A stretch of 55,024 nt of DNA from Lautropia mirabilis (GCA_945876565.1 CAMCOS010000013.1:1-55024), one strand, 5' to 3'. Shown: positions 31,246 to 40,073, numbered from the stretch's first letter. Made by a program: numbers and translations. The notes: generated by a model not told the origin, from the letters alone.

Positions 31246-32484
31246 ATGCAACATCACACCCCCCGTCTTGTGCTAACGCCTGCAGAGCGCCGTGCCAGTG
31301 TCTCGTTGGCTGGATTGTTCGCGGCCCGTATGTTGGGCCTGTTTTTGTTGTTGCCGGTGTTCGCGGTCGCGGCACAAGGCCTGCACGGCGGCATGGACCC
31401 AGCCAAGGTAGGCCTGGCATTGGGTATCTATGGCCTGACGCAGGCGGTGATGCAGATTCCGTTTGGCATGGCTTCAGACCGCTTTGGGCGCCGTCCGATT
31501 GTGTTGATTGGAATGGTTCTGTTCGTGTTCGGTAGCGTCATTTGCGCTTTATCAGATGATATTTTTTGGGTCACGATCGGGCGCGCTATCCAGGGCTCGG
31601 GGGCGATTTCCGCTGCGGTGACGGCTTGGTTGGCTGACGCCACGCGGCCCGAGGTGCGTACCCGTGCCATGGCCATGATCGGTGCCTCGATCGGCCTGTC
31701 ATTCGCTTTGTCGCTGGTCATTGCGCCGCTGACGGTCGGTTGGGGAGGCTTGTCGGGCTTGTTTTGGCTGATCACCGGTTTGGGTGTGATCGCCTTTGTG
31801 GTGGCTGCCTTGGTGGTGCCTGCCGTCCCTAAAACCCCTAAACCTGAGCACCCAGCCCGAGCCCAGGTAGTGCTTAAGCATCCTGGGCTTTTGCGTTTGA
31901 ATTTTGGTGTGTTTTGTCTGCACTTAAGCCAAGTTGCCCTCTTCGTGGTGATGCCACCGCTACTGGTGCAGTTGGGTGGCATACAAACCGATGGGCTTTG
32001 GCAGGTGTATCTGCCGGTCCTGTTTGTGTCGTTTCTCTTTATGGTTCCAATCATCATCTTTACCGAGAAGCGACGCTCCCACCCTAAAACGTTGCGTTGG
32101 GCCGTGGCAGGTCTGGTCGTGGTCGGCGTGGGCTTTGCGACCACAGCAACGCATTGGGTCTGGCTATTGTTTTGGCTCACCGCGTTTTTTATTGCCTTCA
32201 ATGTGCTGGAGGCCCTGCAGCCTTCGCTGGTATCGAGGGTGGCGCCACCGGAGCTCAAGGGACTGGCGCTCGGTGTTTATAACACCACCCAGGCCACAGG
32301 CCTGTTTTTAGGGGGTGCGGTGGGGGGCTGGTTGGTTCACACAGAAGGTAATGCGGCTGTTTTCTGGGCAATCGCGTTCTTAAGTGCTGTTTGGCTAGCA
32401 GTAACCTGGCAGCTGACGATGCCACCCGTGATCAGCAGCACAGACAAATCTGTCATCCTCGAGCACGTCGAAACCGGCATTTAA
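31246..32484 (+). CDS. MFS transporter, YajR/drug-antiporter type
   Basis: This 412-residue major facilitator protein has twelve predicted helices and a strong motif A, GMASDRFGRRPIVLIG, at loop 2-3, and the antiporter motif region GRAIQGSGAISAAVTAWLAD. It resembles YajR-like proteins but lacks their C-terminal soluble domain. The uvrA-MFS-ssb order recurs in Alcaligenaceae. The substrate is not known. Confidence 0.88.
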   Translation: MQHHTPRLVLTPAERRASVSLAGLFAARMLGLFLLLPVFAVAAQGLHGGMDPAKVGLALGIYGLTQAVMQIPFGMASDRFGRRPIVLIGMVLFVFGSVICALSDDIFWVTIGRAIQGSGAISAAVTAWLADATRPEVRTRAMAMIGASIGLSFALSLVIAPLTVGWGGLSGLFWLITGLGVIAFVVAALVVPAVPKTPKPEHPARAQVVLKHPGLLRLNFGVFCLHLSQVALFVVMPPLLVQLGGIQTDGLWQVYLPVLFVSFLFMVPIIIFTEKRRSHPKTLRWAVAGLVVVGVGFATTATHWVWLLFWLTAFFIAFNVLEALQPSLVSRVAPPELKGLALGVYNTTQATGLFLGGAVGGWLVHTEGNAAVFWAIAFLSAVWLAVTWQLTMPPVISSTDKSVILEHVETGI

Positions 32485-32614
32485 GTCTTTGTTGTGGAAT
32501 ACACTGATGGTCATATGTCTGCATCTGGCCAACACGGCTCGGCAAATTCAGGCACCATGACGGCATTGCGGTTTGTTTCGCAAGTACAGGCAAATTTAAG
32601 TAAGGGAGAACTGA

Positions 32615-33094
32615 GTGGCTTCGGTTAATAAAGTCATACTGGTGGGTAATCTGGGACGAGACCCTGAGGTGCGATACAGCGCCGAAGGTAGTGCGGTTTG
32701 CAATATCTCGATTGCCACGACCAGCAGCTGGAAAGACAAATCATCTGGCGAGCGTCGCGAGGAAACCGAGTGGCACCGTGTGGTCATGTACAACCGGTTG
32801 GCCGAAATCGCCGGTGAGTACCTGCGAAAGGGTCGCCCGATTTATGTCGAGGGCCGCTTACGCACCCGCAAATGGCAGAACAAGGAAGGCCAAGACCAAT
32901 ACACCACGGAAATCATCGCTGATCAGATGCAGATGCTTGGCGGGCGCGATGGCATGGGTGATGGTGGCACCGGCGGTGGTCAGGAAGGTAATCCACGCCC
33001 TGCGGCTGCTCGTCCACAGGCCCAGCGTCCGGCTGCGCCTGCGGCAGGTGGCAGTGCCAATCTAGGTGATTTGGACGACGACATTCCGTTCTGA
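32615..33094 (+). CDS. ssb: single-stranded DNA-binding protein
   Basis: SSB coats single-stranded DNA during replication and repair and recruits partners through its tail. The 159-residue product has the OB fold ([35 protein letters not shown]), a Gly/Pro/Ala/Gln-rich linker from about residue 113, and the acidic tip DLDDDIPF. Translation starts at GTG 32615 with AGGGAGA upstream. A terminator follows. Confidence 0.97.
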   Translation: MASVNKVILVGNLGRDPEVRYSAEGSAVCNISIATTSSWKDKSSGERREETEWHRVVMYNRLAEIAGEYLRKGRPIYVEGRLRTRKWQNKEGQDQYTTEIIADQMQMLGGRDGMGDGGTGGGQEGNPRPAAARPQAQRPAAPAAGGSANLGDLDDDIPF

Positions 33095-33139
33095 GCCCTA
33101 ATCATTGGCTGCAACGCAGTGAGTGGAGTTAGACCGAGT

Positions 33140-33170
33140 CCCAGCCAATGGATGTTGGCTGGGATTTTTT
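33140..33170 (+). terminator. Rho-independent terminator after ssb
   Basis: A perfect 9-bp stem (CCCAGCCAA at 33140-33148, TTGGCTGGG at 33155-33163) with a 6-nt loop is followed by A and six T residues. It lies 45 nt after the ssb stop. Confidence 0.93.
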
Positions 33171-33246
33171 ATGTGGCATGGTGTTGGAGTAATTGACAAC
33201 AACCCGCATTTTTGAAAGAGTTTCTTAAGCATGAATGCAAGTCCAA

Positions 33247-33636
33247 TTATTCGTCAGCGAGTTGTTCTTGCAACGCACGCGTTTGTCGAAATTGCAATCT
33301 GGCGTTTGCCGCGCTCGCTTGTGCCGTGTGCATTTGTATAAGTATCGATTGGCCTACGTGGTGAATGATCAGTGCCGTGACCGTGTCGAGCACGTCAGAT
33401 GCTGGCACCGCAACGATAGCGATATCTGGCGTGTGTGGCAGGGCGTCAATGCTTGAATACGACGTCAGGCCCTGAACGGTTGCACGCTTGGGGTTAACAG
33501 GCAAAATGCGACCGCCGTAGCCTTGTTTAAGCATGTAAGCAATCGGTTTGCCCCCAATCCGGCTCGGATCATCGGAGGCGCCAATCACAGCAACCACAGT
33601 TGGGTTTAATAGACGTGCAAGTGTAGCGTGAGTCAT
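33247..33636 (-). pseudogene. truncated CoA-binding (acyl-CoA synthetase/acetyltransferase-type) protein
   Basis: The first 85 or so residues match the N-terminal CoA-binding domain of ADP-forming acyl-CoA synthetases and Pat-type lysine acetyltransferases: LLNPTVVAVIGASDDPSRIGGKP, YGGRILPVNPKR, LPHTPDIAIVAVPA. Such proteins are normally 450-900 residues; this one stops at 129, and its last 40 residues no longer follow the family well. No remainder is found downstream to 33171. It is most likely a 5' gene remnant, though a short CoA-binding protein cannot be excluded. Confidence 0.65.
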
Positions 33637-33722
33637 GCTGTAGCCAGAAGAAGCAAATAAATTAATTACTTAGTTTAGGGTCCAGAATCACCGTCCACGA
33701 CTTGTCATGAAAAATTCATCAT

Positions 33723-33744
33723 TATTTCGATAATTATCGAAATA
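33723..33744. promoter_or_regulatory. 22-bp palindromic operator, probable ArsR site
   Basis: A perfect 22-bp palindrome has half-sites TATTTCGATAA and TTATCGAAATA. It lies 10 nt upstream of arsR and overlaps the likely -10 element TACAAT (33743-33748). ArsR-family repressors bind such AT-rich inverted repeats, so autorepression relieved by arsenite is the natural reading. Confidence 0.8.
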
Positions 33745-33754
33745 CAATCCGCAA

Positions 33755-34144
33755 ATGAACACAAAAGCCATTACACAAGGCGATGCCGTAACGGTGGATG
33801 ATGCCGCCAAAATGTTGGCAGCCATCGGGCACCCAAGTCGCTTGCGGCTATTTAGGCAACTCGTGCAGGTGGGTCCTGCTGGACTGCCAGCGGGCGATAT
33901 TGCGCGCCTGCTTGATATGCCCCCGTCTTCCCTTAACTTTCATTTGCGCGCGCTACAACAAAGCGGCTTGATTGGTTCGCGCAACGAAGGTCGCTTCGTC
34001 ATTTATGTGGCGCACTTTGACTCGATGTCAGATCTCCTGGGGTTTCTCTCCGACAACTGTTGTGGCGGTAATCCCTGTATACCCAATGCAATGCCAGCAA
34101 AGTTGCGGCGTTGCGCCTCCAAGCCAAAAAAGGAAACATCATGA
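33755..34144 (+). CDS. arsR: ArsR-family metalloregulator
   Basis: This 129-residue winged-helix repressor has the recognition region PPSSLNFHLRALQQSGLI (residues 56-73). Cysteines at 102, 103 and 108 (DNCCGGNPC), C-terminal to the DNA-binding helix, form the arsenite-sensing site of one ArsR subgroup rather than the helix-3 CxC of plasmid R773 ArsR. It begins the arsenic operon and overlaps arsC by 4 nt. No ribosome-binding site precedes ATG 33755, and the -10 ends only 6 nt before it, which suggests a leaderless message. Confidence 0.93.
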   Translation: MNTKAITQGDAVTVDDAAKMLAAIGHPSRLRLFRQLVQVGPAGLPAGDIARLLDMPPSSLNFHLRALQQSGLIGSRNEGRFVIYVAHFDSMSDLLGFLSDNCCGGNPCIPNAMPAKLRRCASKPKKETS

Positions 34145-34647
34145 CCAGTGAACAACGCCCATGGAACGTACTTTTTTTATGCAAGGCTAACTCGGCGCGT
34201 AGTCAGATTGCCGAGGTTTTGTTAAACCGCATGGCCCAAGGGCGGTTTAAGGCATATAGCGCGGGAAGCCACCCGGCCCAGGCCGTGAACCCAAAAACCT
34301 ACGAGATCCTCAGGGGCCTGGATTACCCCCTCGATCAGCTGCGTGCCAAAGACTGGGCTGAGTTTGGTAAGCCAGATGCGCCGGTGATGGATTTTGTGTT
34401 CACGGTGTGTGATGACACCGCCGGCGAAGTCTGCCCGAGCTGGCCTGGCCAGCCCATGACTGCACATTGGGGGGTCAGTGACCCTGCTGCGGTTCAGGGC
34501 AGCGAGGCCGTTCAAATGGCCGCGTTTGCGGATGCTTTGCGTCAGATTCGCAGACGCCTAGAGATTTTTGTGGAACTGCCCCTCGAGAAGCTTGATCGCT
34601 TGTCACTACAATCCAAGATCGATGAGATCGGTAAAACCAGCGAATGA
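34141..34647 (+). CDS. arsC: arsenate reductase, LMW-phosphatase type
   Basis: ArsC reduces arsenate to arsenite for export. The 168-residue product has the catalytic P-loop CX5R (Cys14-Lys-Ala-Asn-Ser-Ala-Arg20) of the low-molecular-weight phosphatase fold and two further cysteines, 90 and 98 (VCDDTAGEVCPSWPG), able to form the redox relay. ATG 34141 overlaps the arsR stop, and the 3' end overlaps acr3 by 4 nt. Confidence 0.93.
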   Translation: MTSEQRPWNVLFLCKANSARSQIAEVLLNRMAQGRFKAYSAGSHPAQAVNPKTYEILRGLDYPLDQLRAKDWAEFGKPDAPVMDFVFTVCDDTAGEVCPSWPGQPMTAHWGVSDPAAVQGSEAVQMAAFADALRQIRRRLEIFVELPLEKLDRLSLQSKIDEIGKTSE

Positions 34648-35678
34648 GTGTTTTTGAGCGGTATCTGAGTCTGTGGGTGGTGCTGTGCATGGCAGCTGGT
34701 ATTGTCACTGGCAGTGCAGCGCCGGGCTTGGCGCAGTTTGTTGGCAAACTTGAGGTTGCGCACGTTAATCTGCCGGTGGGATTGCTCATCTGGGTCATGA
34801 TTATCCCGATGCTCATGAAAATCGATTTCGACAGCATCAGCGATGTGTGGCAACAGCGAGCGGGCATTGGTATTACCCTGGTCGTTAATTGGGCGATCAA
34901 ACCCTTCACCATGGCTGCACTTGGCTGGCTTTTCATTGGGTATCTCTTCAGACCCTGGTTGCCAGCAGACCAAATCGACAGTTACATCGCAGGACTGATC
35001 TTGCTCGGTGCTGCGCCTTGCACGGCCATGGTGTTTGTCTGGAGCAACTTGTGCAGGGGTGATGCCAATTTCACCATCAGTCAGGTGGCCTTAAATGATC
35101 TGGTGATGGTGTTTGCTTTTGCACCGATCGTGGCACTGTTACTCGGTGTCTCTTCAATACCGATACCCTGGAATACGCTGATATTGTCCGTGGTGATTTA
35201 CATTGTCATTCCGCTGGTCATTGCCCAGTGGTGGCGCAAGCGCTTGATGCGCAATGGATCGCAGGCTTACGCCCGGGTTTTGCAACGTATCGGGCCCTAC
35301 ACCATCATGGCGCTACTAGTCACGCTGGTGTTGTTGTTTTCGTTTCAGGGACAGGCCATCATTGATCAGCCGCTGATCATTGGGATGCTAGCCGTACCTA
35401 TTCTGTTGCAAGGCTTGTTGATTGCCGGTTTGGGGTATTGGTTGAATATGCGTTGCCGGGTGCGTCACGATGTGGCTGGTCCATCGACCATGATTGGCGC
35501 GTCGAACTTCTTTGAGCTCGCGGTCGCTGTGGCCATTGTGTTATATGGTTTTGACAGTGGTGCTGCATTGGCCACTGTGGTCGGCGTGTTAATTGAAGTG
35601 CCGGTGATGTTGTGGCTCGTGCGCATGGTCAATCAGTCACGCGGTTGGTACGAAGCCAGGCTAAACAAACACCCCTGA
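34644..35678 (+). CDS. acr3: arsenite efflux transporter Acr3
   Basis: Acr3 expels arsenite through the inner membrane. The 344-residue product has about ten helices, the conserved cysteine in GAAPCTAMVFVWSNL (Cys126), NDLVMVFAFAP in the middle, and the conserved glutamate in ASNFFELAVAVA. It is the last gene of the arsR-arsC-acr3 operon (4-nt overlaps throughout), which makes a complete arsenate/arsenite resistance system. Confidence 0.95.
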   Translation: MSVFERYLSLWVVLCMAAGIVTGSAAPGLAQFVGKLEVAHVNLPVGLLIWVMIIPMLMKIDFDSISDVWQQRAGIGITLVVNWAIKPFTMAALGWLFIGYLFRPWLPADQIDSYIAGLILLGAAPCTAMVFVWSNLCRGDANFTISQVALNDLVMVFAFAPIVALLLGVSSIPIPWNTLILSVVIYIVIPLVIAQWWRKRLMRNGSQAYARVLQRIGPYTIMALLVTLVLLFSFQGQAIIDQPLIIGMLAVPILLQGLLIAGLGYWLNMRCRVRHDVAGPSTMIGASNFFELAVAVAIVLYGFDSGAALATVVGVLIEVPVMLWLVRMVNQSRGWYEARLNKHP

Positions 35679-35687
35679 TGTTCCAAC

Positions 35688-36314
35688 CTAGGGCTTGTGT
35701 GCCACCAAATCCACAAGCGCAGACATGCCGTGGTGACCGGCGCCTTCGTTTAACTCGGCATCGTATTCATTCAACACCTCGATGTTCATGTTGCCAAAGT
35801 GCTCACGCATGAGTGCCAACGTGTAAAGGTGCTCGGGAATGCCTGGGCCACCGGTCTTGTACTCAAGTTGCTTAAGCCCATAGCCTTCAATGAGCAAATA
35901 ACCACCGCTGCGTGTGGCACGTTTCATGCCTTCAAAGAGCTTTGCCCGCAATTGCGGATTGGCAAACTGAAAAAAGATACCCACCACCAGGTCATATTGC
36001 TGGGCATCAAAGTCCATCTCGGTGGCATCTAGCGTCTGAACATGCATTTGCACACCACGCTCGGCGGCAAGTTTGCGAGCCTTCTCCGATGCGGCAGGCG
36101 CCGAATCAACCGACCAGACCTCGCAGCCTTGTTCGGCGAGCCACACACCGTTGCGACCTTCACCATCAGCCAAGGCCAGTACCGTCATGGCAGACTTGAT
36201 ACGTGGTGTGGCTTGCTTGACCAGAAACGCATTGGGTGATTTCCCAAACAGATAGTCATCCGTGGCCAGGAAACGCTCATTCCATTTCGAGATGGCAGGC
36301 TTCATCTCACTCAT
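35688..36314 (-). CDS. class I SAM-dependent methyltransferase
   Basis: This roughly 208-residue protein has a Rossmann methyltransferase fold: motif I VLALADGEGRNGVWLA, the acidic end of strand 2 in VWSVDSAP, and motif IV YDLVVGIFFQF. It resembles the TehB-like/YjhP group. The start at 36314 overlaps the ilvE stop by 4 nt, so it is coupled to ilvE. The 9-nt gap to convergent acr3 is incidental. The substrate is unknown; arsenite methylation (ArsM) is unlikely because the conserved ArsM cysteines are missing. Confidence 0.85.
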   Translation of the reverse strand: MSEMKPAISKWNERFLATDDYLFGKSPNAFLVKQATPRIKSAMTVLALADGEGRNGVWLAEQGCEVWSVDSAPAASEKARKLAAERGVQMHVQTLDATEMDFDAQQYDLVVGIFFQFANPQLRAKLFEGMKRATRSGGYLLIEGYGLKQLEYKTGGPGIPEHLYTLALMREHFGNMNIEVLNEYDAELNEGAGHHGMSALVDLVAHKP

Positions 36315-37408
36315 GCAAGTCTCATCAGCCAACCATGCGGATCAGCTGCACGACCATATTGGATGTCAGTCAATGCACGGCGCAATGACATGGTCAGTTC
36401 ACCGGCTGGCCCATTTTCGTGGCCCGCCACAAACCCCTTGCCTTTAATGGCACAAATCGGGGTGATCACGGCGGCTGTACCACAGGCAAACGCCTCGGCA
36501 ATCTCGCCATTGCTCATGCCAACCTGAACCTCTTCTAGCGTGATCTTGCGCTCTTCGACTACGCGTCCTTGGTCTTTGGCCAGCTGAATCAAGCTGTCGC
36601 GTGTCACGCCCTCCAGAATGCTGCCAGTTAACGATGGGGTTAACAGTGAGCCGTCCTTTCTGACCAGAAACAAGTTCATGCCGCCAAGCTCTTCCAGATA
36701 AGTACCCTCTACCGCATCCAGAAATAGCACTTGAGAGCAGCCTTGCTTTTGTGCCTCTTGCTGTGGCAACAGTGATGCCGAGTAGTTGCCACCACACTTG
36801 GCGGCACCCGTGCCGCCGCGGGCGGCTCGAGTGTAATGCTCAGACACCCAGATTGACACGGGTGACACACCCTTGCTGAAGTAGGCGCCCGCCGGTGAGG
36901 CGATCACATAGTAGGACGCCTGCTGGGCAGCGCGCACGCCCAAAAATCGCTCGCTGGCAATGCTAAAAGGCCTCAGATAAAGGCTCGTCTCCGGCGCGCT
37001 AGGCACCCAGTCTTTGTCAGCCATGACCAGTTGATGAATCGACTCTAAAAACTCGGCTTCCGGCAGGGGTGGTAATGCCAGACGCTCTGCCGAGCGCTGC
37101 ATGCGAGCCGCGTTGGCCCGGGGGCGAAATGCCCAGACTGAACCATCGGCGTGGCGATAGGCTTTGAGGCCTTCGAAGATTTCTTGGGCGTAATGCAATA
37201 CCGAACAGGCCGGGTCAAGCGAGAGCGGGCCATAGGGCTGTACTCGTGCGTTATGCCAGCCTTTGTCAATTGACCAATCGATGCCTGCCATGTGATCGGT
37301 GAAGTTCACGCCAAATCCAGGGTTGGCGAGTATCTTGGCGCGCTCCTCGTTGCTGCGAGGATGGGCAGAGCGCGTAACCGAAAATTCAATAGATGCAGTG
37401 GCAGTCAT
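36311..37408 (-). CDS. ilvE: branched-chain amino acid aminotransferase
   Basis: This PLP class IV transaminase interconverts leucine, isoleucine and valine with their 2-oxo acids. The 365 residues include GPLSLDPACSVLHYAQEIFEG split over two strands, the PLP lysine in AAKCGGNYSASL, the EELGGMNLF motif and CGTAAVITP. This is the longer BCAT group shared by betaproteobacteria and eukaryotes. ATG 37408 was chosen; in-frame codons further upstream give a non-homologous extension. Confidence 0.94.
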   Translation of the reverse strand: MTATASIEFSVTRSAHPRSNEERAKILANPGFGVNFTDHMAGIDWSIDKGWHNARVQPYGPLSLDPACSVLHYAQEIFEGLKAYRHADGSVWAFRPRANAARMQRSAERLALPPLPEAEFLESIHQLVMADKDWVPSAPETSLYLRPFSIASERFLGVRAAQQASYYVIASPAGAYFSKGVSPVSIWVSEHYTRAARGGTGAAKCGGNYSASLLPQQEAQKQGCSQVLFLDAVEGTYLEELGGMNLFLVRKDGSLLTPSLTGSILEGVTRDSLIQLAKDQGRVVEERKITLEEVQVGMSNGEIAEAFACGTAAVITPICAIKGKGFVAGHENGPAGELTMSLRRALTDIQYGRAADPHGWLMRLA

Positions 37409-37545
37409 GGTCGGTACAAAAGAGTCGGAGCCGAGAGCGGCGGGCTTGCAGGTGACTTGACGATCACCCACAAAATGAACTAAATCGATCAAGCATACAA
37501 CTTTACACATATTTGTGGCTCTTCAGTGAGCCCGCCGGGGACAAG

Positions 37546-39177
37546 ATGCAAAGCGATTCCACAAACAGTCCGGCCACAGCGAGCGCAGGCGAGTTTGACT
37601 ACATCGTGGTGGGGGCAGGCACCGCAGGCTGCCTGCTGGCCAACCGCTTGTCCGCCGACCCTGCGTATCGTGTGCTCCTGATTGAAGCCGGCGGCAAAGA
37701 CAACTACCACTGGATTCATATCCCGGTGGGCTACCTTTATTGCATCGGTAACCCCAGAACGGACTGGCTTTTTAAAACCGAATCAGACCCAGGCTTAAAT
37801 GGCCGCCAGCTTGGTTACCCGCGAGGCAAGGTCATGGGTGGTTGTTCGTCCATTAATGGCATGATTTATATGCGTGGCCAGCGCCAGGACTACGACGATT
37901 GGCGTGATGCGGGTAACCTAGGCTGGGGCTGGGATGACGTGCTGCCGATCTTTAAGTCCATGGAGGACCATCACGCCGGTGTGAGCGATTCGCATGGGGC
38001 GGGCGGTGAGTGGCGAGTGGAAAAGCAACGCCTGTCCTGGGAAATCCTCGATGCATTTCGAGACGCGGCCGCCCAAGCAGGCATCCCCAAAATTGAAGAC
38101 TTTAATCGCGGTGACAATGAAGGTGCTGCTTACTTTGAAGTCAATCAACGTGCAGGCTGGCGATGGAATGCGGTCAAAGCGTTTATTAAGCCCATCAAAC
38201 ACCGCGCCAACCTCACCATCCTCACGCATGCGCGCACCACCCGCCTGATGTTTGAAGGTAAGCGAGCCATGGGCATTGAGTTTGTTCGCCATGATCAAAA
38301 ACTCATCGCTACTGCAAAAAACGCGGTGGTGCTCGCGGCCGGCTCGATTGGGTCGGTACAGATCCTGCAGTCTTCAGGTATTGGCCCAGCTGCGCTTCTT
38401 CAAAAGCTCGAGATTCCGGCTCTTCATGATCTGCCAGGTGTGGGGCGAAACTTACAAGACCACCTGCAGATCAGAACCATGTTCAAGATTCGCAACGCCA
38501 AGTCCTTGAACACGATGGCCAATAACCTTTGGGGCAAGACCAAAATGGGGCTGGAATATCTCATCCATCGATCCGGGCCGCTGAGCATGGCGCCATCGCA
38601 ACTCGGCGTGTTCGCCAAATCCGACCCCAGTTATGCGCGTGCTAACGTTGAGTACCACGTTCAACCGCTGTCTCTAGAGAAGTTTGGTGAGCCATTGCAC
38701 GATTTTCCGGCGTTTACCGCATCGGTGTGTAATCTCAGACCATCGAGTCGTGGGTTCGTGGAAATTGTCTCGCCTCAAACCGATGTTGCCCCGCGCATCA
38801 ACTGTTGCTACCTGTCGACCGAAGAAGACCGGCAAGTGGCTGCTCAGAGCATTGACTTGACACGACGTATCGTTGCGCAACCGGCGCTCGCACCTTATCA
38901 CCCCGAAGAGATCAAGCCAGGGCCTGACATCATTAGCCCCGAGGCACTGGCTAGAGCCGCGGGTGACATCGCCACCACGATTTTTCATCCGGTGGGCACC
39001 TGCAAGATGGGTAACGACGAGATGGCCGTGGTGGATTCGAGCCTGCGCGTGCACGGCGTGGATGGATTGTGGGTGGCCGATGCATCGGTGATGCCAACCA
39101 TTACCTCGGGCAATACCAACTCACCCACCTTGGTGATTGCACAAAAGGCCGCTGATGCAATTTTGAGATGCCGGTGA
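37546..39177 (+). CDS. GMC-family FAD-dependent oxidoreductase (choline/alcohol dehydrogenase-like)
   Basis: This 543-residue flavoprotein has the dinucleotide-binding motif YIVVGAGTAGCLLANRL near residue 18, the GMC signature 1 PRGKVMGGCSSINGM, signature 2 AAGSIGSVQILQSSGIG, and the catalytic-end FHPVGTCKMG with His followed by NTNSPTL. It resembles choline and alcohol dehydrogenases, but the substrate is not predictable, and no betaine aldehyde dehydrogenase gene is adjacent. The first ATG with GGGG upstream is at 37546; a TTG at 37513 is possible. Confidence 0.9.
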   Translation: MQSDSTNSPATASAGEFDYIVVGAGTAGCLLANRLSADPAYRVLLIEAGGKDNYHWIHIPVGYLYCIGNPRTDWLFKTESDPGLNGRQLGYPRGKVMGGCSSINGMIYMRGQRQDYDDWRDAGNLGWGWDDVLPIFKSMEDHHAGVSDSHGAGGEWRVEKQRLSWEILDAFRDAAAQAGIPKIEDFNRGDNEGAAYFEVNQRAGWRWNAVKAFIKPIKHRANLTILTHARTTRLMFEGKRAMGIEFVRHDQKLIATAKNAVVLAAGSIGSVQILQSSGIGPAALLQKLEIPALHDLPGVGRNLQDHLQIRTMFKIRNAKSLNTMANNLWGKTKMGLEYLIHRSGPLSMAPSQLGVFAKSDPSYARANVEYHVQPLSLEKFGEPLHDFPAFTASVCNLRPSSRGFVEIVSPQTDVAPRINCCYLSTEEDRQVAAQSIDLTRRIVAQPALAPYHPEEIKPGPDIISPEALARAAGDIATTIFHPVGTCKMGNDEMAVVDSSLRVHGVDGLWVADASVMPTITSGNTNSPTLVIAQKAADAILRCR

Positions 39178-39278
39178 CTGCAAGATAGGTCTGGGAGAGT
39201 GCGCTATGGTTGCTCTCTAACTAACCGCGCTTGCTCGACGGCTGCTTTGTTATGCTTTCATACATCGGGAGAAATGAC

Positions 39279-39695
39279 ATGGCAGACCAAGACGTTCGTT
39301 GGAAACAACGGTTTTCAAATTTCAAAAAGGCACACGCTCAGTTGACCGATGGATTGCACTTGATGCAAGACCGGCCGTTAAGCAACCTTGAGAAGCAAGG
39401 TGTCATCAAAACTTTTGAGTTTACGTACGAGGTTTCTTGGAAGCTTTTGCGTGACTACCTCCTGTGGCAAGGAGCAAGCTCGATAGCAGGTTCACGAGAT
39501 GCCATTCGTGAGGCATTCAAGCTAGAGTTGATTTCGGACGGCCATGCATGGATGGCCATGCTTCAGGACCGCAACAATTCTGTGCATACGTATGACGAGG
39601 ATACAATCGACAGTATTCTTCACAACTTGCAGCAGCGGTACGCCACGTTGTTCCAGGCGCTCAGTGACCGATTTGATCAATTCGCGAGCATTTAG
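39279..39695 (+). CDS. hepT: HEPN-domain toxin, HepT/HI0074 family
   Basis: This 138-residue all-helical protein belongs to the nucleotidyltransferase substrate-binding (HI0074) family, now understood as HEPN RNase toxins. The catalytic motif RX4HXY is exact: Arg98, His103, Tyr105 (RNNSVHTY). In studied pairs the partner MntA adds AMP to this tyrosine and silences the RNase. ATG 39279 follows GGGAGA. The mntA gene follows after 23 nt, toxin first. Confidence 0.88.
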   Translation: MADQDVRWKQRFSNFKKAHAQLTDGLHLMQDRPLSNLEKQGVIKTFEFTYEVSWKLLRDYLLWQGASSIAGSRDAIREAFKLELISDGHAWMAMLQDRNNSVHTYDEDTIDSILHNLQQRYATLFQALSDRFDQFASI

Positions 39696-39718
39696 CTTTC
39701 GTTCAAAGGCCACTGCTC

Positions 39719-40027
39719 ATGAACCTTCGCTATGGACTGACCGAGGATGACATTCAAAAACTGTGTGGTGTGTTTGAACGCCACCCACAGATTCGCAAAG
39801 TCATCCTATATGGTTCTCGTGCCAAAGGGAATTTCAAGCCTGGGTCTGACATCGACATCACTTTAAAAGCGCAACTAGATGGCCTCACGTTTAGCCAAAT
39901 ACAGACGGAACTCGATGATCTGCTTTTGCCGTACCAGATTGATATCTCGCTTTACGATCAGCTCGTTAATCCCGCGCTAAGGTCGCATGTTGACCGCATC
40001 GGACAGGTTCTTTTTGAAAGGCAGTGA
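39719..40027 (+). CDS. mntA: minimal nucleotidyltransferase antitoxin, MntA/HI0073 family
   Basis: This 102-residue minimal nucleotidyltransferase has the exact GSX10DXD active-site motif: Gly32-Ser33, Asp44 and Asp46 (YGSRAKGNFKPGSDIDI). In characterised HepT-MntA pairs this type of enzyme AMPylates the toxin tyrosine. The gene pairs with hepT upstream and ends 46 nt before the convergent allA stop. Confidence 0.9.
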   Translation: MNLRYGLTEDDIQKLCGVFERHPQIRKVILYGSRAKGNFKPGSDIDITLKAQLDGLTFSQIQTELDDLLLPYQIDISLYDQLVNPALRSHVDRIGQVLFERQ

Positions 40028-40073
40028 TGAGGGAAGTCTTGGACGTTACCAAGGCTAGCAAAGGCTTTTTTAC

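Noticed and set aside
31174-31246. LexA box between uvrA and the MFS gene
   Set aside because: No CTG-N10-CAG match near consensus is present in the gap.
35688-36314. Arsenite methyltransferase (ArsM) assignment for the gene next to acr3
   Set aside because: The conserved cysteines of ArsM are missing and the gene is transcribed convergently, coupled to ilvE.
37546-39177. Firm naming of the GMC enzyme as choline dehydrogenase BetA
   Set aside because: The bet partner genes are absent, and GMC substrate specificity cannot be read from the motifs.
40028-40073. Terminator between mntA and allA from the T run near 40065
   Set aside because: No stable stem with a short loop could be drawn immediately before the T run.
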